From: Achromobacter sp. UMC46
GTDB taxonomy: Bacteria; Pseudomonadota; Gammaproteobacteria; Burkholderiales; Burkholderiaceae_B
Direction of reading: 5' to 3'
Assembly (NCBI RefSeq): GCF_014170335.1
Contig: NZ_LZZS01000004.1
Location: 124,001-188,000 of the forward strand
Length of the DNA: 64,000 nt
Positions 26,896 through 37,400 of the stretch are shown here, in pieces. Below the pieces are notes generated by a model. It searched no databases and had not been told where the DNA came from. It saw only the letters and a list, made by a program, of their open reading frames with translations. Positions within the stretch are counted from its first letter, which is position 1. Every line of letters starts with the position of its first letter. A program made the position numbers and the translations under genes.

Positions 26896-28419
26896 TCATT
26901 GGGGCGTGCTCATGGCTTGCAGCGCCGAATGCTCCCAGCCGTGCATGGTCTGTTCGATCTGCGTGGCAAGCGTGCTGAGATCGTGGCTGGCGATGGTTTC
27001 AGGCATCACGTCCAGTCCCACCGAGTTGTACAAACGGCCCCAGGCCGCCTGCGCATCCGAATACGCCGCATAGCGCTGGTACTGCGACAGCAGCCAGCGG
27101 GCGTCCGCGCGCAGGAATTCCAGCTTTGAGTCGGCGGAAATGCTGGCGCTGGCCTTGGCGTAGTCGCGCAAACGCCCATCGACCTGCATGCTCTGGTCGG
27201 CAAAGTCCAGCTGCTCGCGCGCCAGGTAATAGCGCTGCGCTGCGACCCGCACCTGCGTCAAGACGGCCATGGACAAGGCCATGCGGCGCAAGTCGGCCAC
27301 CTTGCTTTGGTTATCGCCCGCCGCCTGCAAGGCGGGCGCCTTCAGGATGTTCAGCAGGTTCCACGAAATGCGCAGCCCCACCGACGACCAGCTGTTGTTG
27401 TACAGATAGTCGTTGGAATCGTAATGCGTACCCAAGGTCAGGCTCAGGTTGGGCCAGAGTTCGGCCTTGGCGATCTTGATGTCGTTGTCGGTGACGCGCT
27501 TGCGATACCACTCTTCCATGATCTCAGGCCGGTTCTCAAGCGCCAGGCGCTCCAACGCGGCGATGTTGAAATTGGGCGGGGGAATCTTTTCCTCGGCGTC
27601 GTCGGCCACCTGGAATTCCGTGCCCGGCGGTAGCGACATCAGCGCCGCCAGCTCGGCGCGCGCCAGCTCCAGATCTTGCCGACGCGTGGCCAGCAAGCCC
27701 ACCGCGTCCAGCAGCGCACGTTGATAAGCCAGCGCCTGCTGACGCGGCAACAGCCCGCGCGTTTCCGCTTCCTGCGCGGACTTGATGCCGTTACGTGCCT
27801 GCACGGTCAAGATATCCACGGCGGCAATCAGGCGCTGGGCGCCCAGCGCGCGCCAGTACGCATTGCGCACATCCTGCAAGACATTCTGAATCACTTTGCG
27901 GCGGCGCTCTTCAGCCATCAGCACCTGGTCGGCCTTCTGCTGAGTGCGCTCATAGGCGACGAAGAAATCCAGCGTGCTCCAGGTCATCTCCAGATCCGCC
28001 AGCCGGTGATAGCGCTGTTCCGACGTCGACGGACGCAAGCTGACTTCGCCGTCTTCGATGCCGACGGAGGTGCCGCCCGAATCGTTCGACCGTGATGTAT
28101 AGCCGGCCGAGGCCACCAGGCGGGGCAGCATTTCGTGCCGGGTCACGTCGACCAGATTGCGCGACAACGCCGTCTCCATGAGCTTCAACCGGTAATCCAG
28201 GTTGTATTTGAGGGCCCGGGCGGCGGCGTCGTAGAAGGTAAGCGGTCGCGTAATGGGTTCCTGATCCGCGTACATCAGCTTGCGGTCGTCTTCCACGCGT
28301 TGGCGGACTTCGTCGCGGCTGAAAGCCTGCGGGGTTTGGGGCGACGAACAGGCAGTCAGTCCCAAGATGGCGATGGTGGCGATAGCGCCTGAGTAACGTC
28401 GGTTTTGCTTCAGTTTCAT
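26896..28419 (-). CDS. TolC-family outer-membrane protein of the giant-protein operon
   Basis: A 507-residue outer-membrane efflux protein. A lipoprotein signal ends with ILGLTAC. Two efflux-protein repeats follow (ARALKYNLDYRLKLMETALS; ALENRPEIMEEWYRKRVTDND), with SWNLLNILKAPALQAA before the second coiled coil. The ATG at 28419 is used: it has a GGAG site 8 bp upstream and lies 17 bp after the giant gene stop. The open frame extending upstream to 28665 only overlaps the giant gene. It is the channel member of a secretion set with two adaptors and the M50/HlyD protein. Confidence 0.88.
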   Translation of the reverse strand: MKLKQNRRYSGAIATIAILGLTACSSPQTPQAFSRDEVRQRVEDDRKLMYADQEPITRPLTFYDAAARALKYNLDYRLKLMETALSRNLVDVTRHEMLPRLVASAGYTSRSNDSGGTSVGIEDGEVSLRPSTSEQRYHRLADLEMTWSTLDFFVAYERTQQKADQVLMAEERRRKVIQNVLQDVRNAYWRALGAQRLIAAVDILTVQARNGIKSAQEAETRGLLPRQQALAYQRALLDAVGLLATRRQDLELARAELAALMSLPPGTEFQVADDAEEKIPPPNFNIAALERLALENRPEIMEEWYRKRVTDNDIKIAKAELWPNLSLTLGTHYDSNDYLYNNSWSSVGLRISWNLLNILKAPALQAAGDNQSKVADLRRMALSMAVLTQVRVAAQRYYLAREQLDFADQSMQVDGRLRDYAKASASISADSKLEFLRADARWLLSQYQRYAAYSDAQAAWGRLYNSVGLDVMPETIASHDLSTLATQIEQTMHGWEHSALQAMSTPQ

Positions 28420-28435
28420 CCCGCGTGCTCCGTCT

Positions 28436-31400
28436 TCACCGTTGCGGCGTGGTCGGTGTAGCGTTGAACGTCTGCCGCAACGCCAGCCGATTGATCTGAT
28501 CACTGAACGTTCCCCGCTTCGGGGCGGCCTCTTTCGGGGCCTCTTTTTGTGCAGGGGCCTTGTCCTGCGGAACGCTCTTGTGCGGCCGATGCATCTCCAG
28601 TTCCTTGCGGGCGAATACCGACACGTCCGGCAGCAAACCGTCCGCAGACAGCGAAATCGCGCCATGTCGCGCCTGCATCCGCGCGTCCTCGTAGCGCGAC
28701 AAGCGTTGCAAGGCCTCGATGGTGCCGGTCAGCGACAGCGACATGCCGTCCTGCCCCAGACCGTCCGCCAACGATTCCAGCGAAATCTCGGGCGGCAGCG
28801 CCATCCCGGGGCGTTCGCCCCGCACCAGCGCATCCAGCCATTGATGCAGCAGCAAGGCGTCGCGCACGGCCGGCGTCACGTACACCGCCGGGTCCAGCGT
28901 CAGGTCAGAGAACGGCCCCGGTGGCTCGAAGTCGCGGAACAGCGCATGCGGGTCGGCGCCAGCCACGTAGATGGCGTCCATATCCAGCGTGATGGTCAAT
29001 TGCGCCGAGTCCGTCTGCCCGCTGCGGTCGCTGATCGTGTAGACGAACACATCGCGCAACAGCGGGCCTTGGCCGCGCGCGGCCTCGACCTCGGGATTGC
29101 TCAGGTCTATTTCATAGGTGTAGCTGCCGTCGGCGTTCAAGGTCAGGAAACCGTAGCGGCCGGCCAGCCGTTGACCGATCTGCCCCGCCGTAACGACTGA
29201 CCCGCCCTCGCCCGCCGTGCGCACGCCCACCACCGTCAACTGCTCGTTCGCATCGACATCGCTGTCATTGGTCAGCACATTGCCCTGCGTGACCGGCGGC
29301 CCGCTCACGTCGTTGACACTGCCCGCGTCGTCACGCGCCACCGGCGTGTCGTCCTGGCCATGGAGGGTGATCGTCAAGGTGGCTTGCACGGAGGCGCCGG
29401 CGGTATCGGTCAGCGTGTAGGTGAATACCTCGGTCAGCGTTTCGCCGTTGGTGCGCAGCGCCTGGACACGCGCATTGTTGTTGTCGACCACATAGCGGTA
29501 GGTGCCGTCGGCGGCCAGCGTCAACGTGCCGTACAGGCCCGCCGTGATGCCGCCTACCTGCCCTTGAACGCCTGTGGCCGTCAAGTCGCCGGTGCGAATG
29601 GCCGACACGGTCTGCGTGTCGCCCGCATCCACGTCCGTGTCATTGGCGAAGACGTTCCCCGTCGGGTCCACACCCGGCGTGCCGTTGTCGCGTCCGCCCG
29701 CCTCGATGGCGATGGCCTGGTCGGGCAGCGCCACCGGCTTGTCGTTCTGGCCCAGGATCAAGATGGCGATAGACGCCTGGTCGCTGGCGCCCTGATCGTC
29801 CGCCACAGTGTAGGTAAAGGTGTCGATCAGCGTGTCGCGCAAGGTCCGCAGCGCCTGGACTTCGGGAAGGCTGTTGTCCAGCGTGTAGCGGTAGGTGCCG
29901 TCTGCCAGCACCAGCAAGGTGCCGTACTTGCCCTGCAAGGGCACGCCCACGGTGCCGACGGTGCCAGCGCCACCCGCGAGCCCCGTGCGAATTTCCGTGA
30001 TCGTCAGCGCCCGGCCTTCGACGTCGACGTCGTTACGCGTCAAGTCGCCGCTGGCGTCGCGCCCGCCGGACCGGCCAGCCACATCCCCTTGTTCGATGGC
30101 GACACCGACAATGGGCGCCGCAACGGGCGGGTCATTCACGCCGATGACGGTGATGTCCAGCTGCGCCAGGTCGGTCAGGCCGCCGCCGTCAACGACACGG
30201 TACGTGAAGGAGTCCACCAGGGTTTGACCCGCCGCAAGCGCCGCCACTTGCTCGTTGCTGGAATCGACGTGATACGTGTAGCGGCCATCGGAGCCAATCT
30301 CAAGCCAGCCGTACTGGCCGTTCACGCGCACCGGCGTGCCGCCCACGCTGACCAGCGGACGGATCGGGTCTTCGATGCCGGCACGAATGCCATTGACCGC
30401 CTTGGTGTCGCCGCCGTCCACGTCCAGGTCGTTGCCCAGCACTTCTCCGGTGGCGTCGATGGGCGCCACTACCGACGAGCCTGCCGTGGCGGTGTTGGTA
30501 TCGTCGACGGCAATGGGGGTGTCGTAGCGGCCGGCGATGGTGATGGTCAGCACGGCCGTGTGGGTCAAGCCGCCTGCGTCCTGCACGGTGTAGGTAAAGG
30601 TCTCTTGCAGCGACTGCCCGGCGCGCAGTTGTTGCACGGCGGCCAGCGCGTCGTTGACCTCATAGGTATACGTGCCATCGGCACCCAGGCGCAGCGTGCC
30701 GTACAAACCGGCCGAGTCCCCGCCAATCACGCCCGCCGCGTTGTTGCTATTGACGACCGCCGCCACGCTTAGCGTGTCGCCCGCGTCCACGTCCTTGTCG
30801 TTGTTCAGCACATTGCCGCTGGCGGCCTGGCCGCCGGTGCCGTTGTTCACCCCGCCCGCTTCCTCGGCCGATCCGGCATCGGGCGCGGCCACGGGCGCAT
30901 CGTTCGCGCCACGGATCGTGACGGTGAATTGGGAATCGCTGAACAGCCCGCCCGTGTCCGATACGCGGAATGTGAAGGTGTCGATCAGCGTTTGCGTGCT
31001 CAAGCGCAGTTGCTGCACGGCGGTCAGGTCGTTGTTGACCGTGTAGGTGTAGCTGCCGTCTGCATTCACCCGCAAGGTGCCGTACAGGCCGACCAGATCG
31101 GTGCCGGCGTTGGTCATCGCGCCGCCGTCGCCAAGCGCCCCCGTGCGGAAGCCGCTGATGTGCAAGGCGTCGCCGTTGTCGGGGTCGGTGTCGCCCGCGT
31201 CCAGCAGATTGCCAGTGGGATCAAGGCCGCCCGTGCCGTTAGCGGTGCCGCCCTTCTCTTCGGCGATGGCGGTTTCGTTGTCGGACGTGGGCGCGTCGTT
31301 CGCGCCGCGTATCGTGATGGTCAGCTCCGCCACGTCAGACAGGCCGCCCGTGTCCGTCGCCTTGTAGCTGAAGGTCTCGCTTAAAGTCTGGCCGGGCGCC

Positions 31401-34400
31401 AGCGCCTGCACCAGCGGATTGTTGTTGTCTACCGTATAGCCATAGCTGCCGTCGGGCCGCAGCGTCAACGTGCCGTAGGTACCGACGATGGTGATGACCC
31501 CGCCGGGACCATCGGCCACCGGCGGCCCAGCCGCACCCGTGCGTGCGCCGGTGATGGTGAGCGTGTCGCCGCTGTCCACATCTTCGGCATCATTCAGCAC
31601 ATTGCCCGATGCCGCCTGGCCGCCGCTTGTGTTGTTGGTGCCGCCCGCTTCCACGGCTTCGCCGGTATGGTCCTTGACGTCGGGCGCATCGTTGCGGCCG
31701 AAGATGCGGATACGCAGTTCGGCGGTGTCGGTCAGCGTACCGTCGCTAACCGTGTAGGTGAAATAGTCCACCAGCGTGTCGCCCGCCGTGCGCAGCGCCT
31801 GTACCGTGGCGTCGTCGTTGTTCAATTCGTAGGTGTAGCGGCCGTCTGCGCCCAGGATCAGCGTCCCGTACTGGCCAGTGAGTGCCGTGCCGATGGTGCC
31901 GGTGCTGCCGGTAGCCGCCTCCCGTCCGGTACGGATACCGACCACGTTCAGCGCATCGCCATCGGGGTCCGTGTCGTTACGCGTCACATCGCCCGATGCG
32001 TCCAGGCCGGCCTGGCCGTTGGCGACGCCACCCGCCTCGACGGCCACGCCGATGATGTCGCTGGCCACGGGTTGGTCCTGTACGCCGTGGATCACGATGG
32101 ACAAATTGGCCGACGACTTGCCGCCCTGGGCATCCTGCAAGGTGTAAATGAAATTCTCGGTGGCCGTCTCACCGGGGGCCAGTGCAATCAGCGCGGGGCT
32201 CAAACTGTTGATTTCGTAGCGATACGTGCCGTCCGGGCGGATGAACAACGTGCCGTACTGGCCGACCACCTGCACATCACCGGGGCCAGTCAGGTCTTGG
32301 TCGGCACCGCCAGAAAGTCGGATCTGGCTGATGGTGTCTGCGGCAACGGGGTTATCGACATCGCTATCCACGTCACCCGCTGTCGTCGCGTCGCGCTCGT
32401 CAAGAATCACGTTGCCCGACGGATTCACCGGCGTGCCGATGACTGTGCCGTTCGCCGTATCCACGCGAGCCGTGTAGCCGTCGGCCGCGTTATCGCGGGC
32501 CACCGGGTTGTCGTTGGCGCCGTTGATGGTGATGGTGATGGTGGCCACCGCATTCAGGCCGCCAGCATCAGTGACGGCGTACTGGAACACTTCGGTCAGC
32601 GTCTGGCCCACGTTCAGGGCCTGGACTTGCGGGTTGGCGTCATCCAGCACATACCGGTATGTGCCATCTGCACCCAGTGTTAGCGTGCCGTAGCGGCCGA
32701 CTACTGGCGCCGCGTCGTCGCGCGTGGTGCCGGCGGCCACGGTCACCAGTTCGCCAAAGCCGGTGGACAGCAGCGGCCGCGCCAGCGTGACCGTGCGCGT
32801 ATCGCCCAGATCCACATCCGAATCGTTCGACAGCACTTCACCCGTCGTCGGGCCGCCGCCGGTGTCGTTGTTCGTGCCGCCCTTTTCCGTGACGCCAGCC
32901 GTGTCGGGCTGCGCCTGCGGCGCGTCGTTTGCGCCACGGATGGTGATCGTCAGGCTGGCGGACGACGTCAGGCCGGCAATATCCCGCAACGTATAGCCGA
33001 AGGTTTCGGTCAGCGGCGCACTGGAGGTCAACAGCTGTTGAACCGCCGTATTGTTGTTGTTCAACACGTACTGGTAGCCGCCCAGCGCGTCCATATGCAA
33101 TTCGCCGTACACGCCAATCAGCACGGCGGTGGTGCCGGGCGATACCGTTTGCGTCGCCCCGCCTTGCGAAATTGACGTGACGCTCAGGATGTCTTGATTG
33201 GTTTCGATATCGACATCGGTGTCGTTGGCCAACACATTGCCGCGCGGGTCGACGCCCGGCGTGCCATTGGCGACCCCGCCCGCTTCGACGGCTTCGTCGG
33301 TGTCATTGACGCCCAGCGGCGCGTCATTCACCGGCGTCACGGTTATGGCCACGGTGGCAGACGCACTCAGGTTGTCGTCACCGGTTTCGAACGGGATGCC
33401 ATCGCCATCCACATCGCCGCGCTGCCCCTGGTCGTCTACCCGTATCGCCAGGGTTTCGTCGCCGTTGTAGTTTGCGGATGGCGTATAGGCCAAGGTGGCC
33501 AGCGCCGTGTTCAAGTCGTCTTTGCTGCCTTGCAAGGTGACCGTGCGGCTGTTCAAGGCCCCGGCGACGACGGTTGCGCCGCCCAAGGTCAGATTCAATC
33601 CGCCATGCCCCACGGTCAGCGTTACGCGGATCAAACCGGTGCCGGAATCCGGGTCGTCCACGGTGACGCCGGGGATCAACAGCGTGGTGTCTTCATCCAC
33701 GGTCTGCGCGCCGGACGGTGTCACCGTGGGCGCGTCGTTGCGCTCCACATAACCGATGTTGCCCGTGGTGCTTGCGCCCAAGTCACCAAACTGCGCGCCC
33801 ACCTGCGCCAGCGTGCCACCATCGCTATCGATTCTGACGTTCAGTTGGCCCACAGGCGCCGCCAGGGTGATGCCCGGCGCGGCGTCGATACGGAAGACGC
33901 CCGCGCCCAGCACGCCGAAATGGTAGTAGCCGTTGGCGTCGGTTGCGACCGTCCAGGTGCGGTTGTCGGCAGTGGTGGCCAAGTCGTTGTCCGCCCCGCC
34001 CCACGTCAGGGTCACGTTCTGGCCCTGCAAACCCGGGCCGTCCGCCGCGGTGCTGCCGGTGGCGCTATCGGTGTCGTTCCACAACACGCCGCTGATCAAA
34101 CTAACGCCGGCGGCGTCGTTGTCTGTGTAGGTATTGGGCGCGGCCCCGGCGCCCGTCCGTTCGCCGCCCGTCGTGCCTGCCGCGCCGACCGTTGTGCCGG
34201 CGTAGCTTTGGAAGCTGTCGGGCAGGCTGGTGTAGGCGACGCGCGCCTGTGTGTCGGCCAGCAGCACGTTGTTGGGCAAGTCGGCGGTATAGACCAAGCC
34301 GACGGTTTGGCCGACAGCCAGGCGATCCATCGTGACAGTGATGGTGTCGCCCGCTACCGTCACCACGACGCCGGCCGGATACGCCCCGGGCGCGTACAGC

Positions 34401-37400
34401 ACGCCGTCGATCGTCAGCCCCTGCACGGTCAGGTTCGTGCCGCCCGCGGGCAGCGTGTCGGTAAGGGTTACGTCATAGGCGATGGCGCTGCCGGTATTGC
34501 CGAAGGTGATCCCATAGGTAGCCTGGCCCGTAGCGCCGCCCACCCCAGGGTCGAATGCGGTGACGGTTTTGTCCAGATTGTCGATCTTGGGTTCCACGAC
34601 CCGCTCGACGGCGGAATCCGTGCTGGTCCGCACTTCCCCGCCGCTCAGGAAATCGGCCTTGACCGCCAATTGCTGGCCCGCCGCCACGCCCGCGGCGTTA
34701 TCCACGCGCACATTGAATTCGAAATAAATCACTTCGAAATCGGCGTCGTTGTTGGCGTTGACGAGTGTGCCCAGTTGCAGCATGACCGCGCGCGGGTCGC
34801 TGGTATTGATGTTGGCCTGATTGATGACCCCGGTGGCGCGGGTGCCGGACAGGTCGGGCGCCAGCAAGGTCTGGCTTTCGTCGGTGATGCCGCCATTGAT
34901 GGCGACGCTGCCGGACGCGATCAACCCAGCCAGCGTCGATTGCAAGCCCGCCACGCCGCCCACGCTGTCGGCGATGAAGCCTAGCGTGGCAGTGCCGTCG
35001 TTCATGAAGGTCAAACCTTGCGGCAGCAGCACACGAATGGCGGCGGCGGGGTCCGTGCCTTCGGGCACCACGAAGGCGACCCGGTAATGGATGATTTCGC
35101 CCACCGCGACGTCTTGCGGGTCGGCGGTGGACGGCGTGCCAGCGGCGGTATCCGTCAGCCCGCCCACGTGGCTGATCGTGGCGTCGGCCGCGATCCGCTC
35201 GGACAAGGTGTTGCTGAGCTGGTAGTCATTCAGCACGCCGCTGGCCAGCACGCCGTCAACGCCCGTGCGCTCTCCGGCCGCCGCCCCATTCAGGCTGGTC
35301 CACTGCACGTTGACCTGGTTATCGACGGAGCCCTGGGTGCCGGTCAACGCATTCAGGGTTCCGGTGACACGCAACACCACCGCGCCGCCCTTCGGGATAT
35401 CCAGCTTGCTGCCATCCGCCGTGCGCAGTTCACCGTTCTGAATGATGAAGTCGCCGGTGCCGGTGATGGTGGCGCCCGAATACAGCGTTACGCCGATGAT
35501 CTGCGCGCCGCTAAGCTCAGTGGGCAACACGTCGCGCAGGGTCACGTCAAACGCGTCGACATCGCTTGCCGCCGTGCCATTGCTGATGGTGATCGTATAG
35601 GTCAGCGTATCGCCGCGGTCCACCCCGACACTCGACCCGCTGCTGACGGCCGTCTGCGTGACGCTTAGCGTGGGTTCAACAATGGTGACGGTGGGCAAAG
35701 CGCCCTGCGCCGCCACATTGCGGTCGGCGGGCGTGGCGCCATTGGGGGTGTCGCCGTCCGGATCGCTATAGGTCAGCCGCGCGTCGTTGACCAGCAGCGT
35801 TCCCGATTGGTTCGATTGCGCGTTCACGGCAATCAGCGCCACGCGAATCACGAAGCGATTGTCGGCCGCGTTGTTGTTGGCCGACGCGGAGCTAGCGCTG
35901 AAGGTCATCCGAACGTCGGTGCCATCCGTACCTGCCGTGCCGCCAATGCCTCCCACGCTGGCCACCGCAACCACGCCGGCAAAGTCCGCGCTGAGCGCCG
36001 TGCTGCCAGACCGCGTCGTGATCAGCAGGTAGCCGCCCGTTCCGAAGCTCGTGTCCAGCGCCATGCCCGCAGGGATCAGGTCATCCAGCCGCAAATTCTG
36101 CGTTTGGCCTTCGGGCAAGGTCACGATAATGTCGTACAGCATGCGTTCACCCACCACCAGATCACTGCCGCTGGTGTGAGCCGCGCTGGAATCGGTGGGG
36201 TCCAGGCTGCCGCCCGCAAAGACTTTTTCAACGGTGGGCGCGGCGACAGAGGCATCGGCCGTATCCGTCAGATCAGTGGGCGTGAAATCCGTGCCGTCGT
36301 TCGTGCTGGCATAGCGCGTCAACACAGCGGTGCTGCGCAGATTCTGGCTGGCGGCCACCGACGCGCTGGCCACCGTGTCATAGGTGATGACCACAACGTT
36401 GCTGCCCGCCGTGTCCGCCGCCGATCCCGCACGCCCGGCCAGCAGCGATGCTTGCCCGCCCGCGTCCAGAAACGTGATGGCGTTGCCGTTGACGACATAG
36501 TCCACGTTCAGCTGCAACACCGTGCCGTCGCCACGCGTCACGACCAGATTTGCGGCGGCCAGGCTACCGCCCAGAAAGCCCAGCCCCGACGGCAGTTGCA
36601 CCGTCGTACTGACGTCAAACGCGCCGCCGCCACCCGTGTTCTCGATGCCGGTGGCCAAGCGCACGATGTCGCCGGCGTCCATGCCTGCAACGGTTCCTTC
36701 AAGCGCCGCCAGGTCCGTGACCGAGCCTGTGAAGGCCGGCCCGCCCGTGCCCGCGCCCGACCACGTGCCGGTTGTTCCGGTGACCGCGCCGCCGGTAGAT
36801 GCGACCACGCCGTGCTTGATGGAAAGGACAGGCTCCGCCACGGATTGAATCAACACCGTATCGGTGCTGACGAGCTGCTGCTGGCCGATGGTCGTCAATT
36901 GGTTCGATTGCCCCAGCACGGTGATGGACCGCTGGTCGGCAAACGGCTGATCGGTCACACGTAACGTGAACAGCACTTCGATACGATTCTGCCCCGTGGG
37001 GTCGGCTTGCATGGCGTAGTTGCCAAAGTCGAACACCAGTGCGTCGCCCGCCGCGGCCGTGACCGACTGGACGGTGCCGGGATGGCTGTCATTCAAACCG
37101 TACGACCAATTGTGGTCACCGATGCCTTGGGACCACGCGCCGCTGGTATTGAAGAGCGGCAACGGCAGGTAGGCCGTGAGTTTCAAGTTTTCATAGTCGC
37201 CCGTCTGCAGGTCGTAGCGCAGGCGGAAAGTCACCACGTCGCCGGGCTTCAGCTCGTAAGACGGCGACACTACATTGCCGTTGACCTGGAAGACGCCAAT
37301 ATCGACCGTTCCGGTGGGGATGGTCAACGTGACGTCAGAGCTGTCGCTTTCGCTGCCGCCCAGATTCACTCGGTTCTGCACGACGGTGCCTTCCAGCACC

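Noticed and set aside
28980-33329. Possible CRISPR or satellite array because of the regular period
   Set aside because: The period is about 400 bp, the repeats are in one coding frame, and they encode VCBS domains.
29360-34984. Long plus-strand open frames (470 and 596 codons)
   Set aside because: They are antisense to the VCBS and DUF11-like parts of the giant gene and repeat with the same period; the minus-strand frame has recognised domains throughout.
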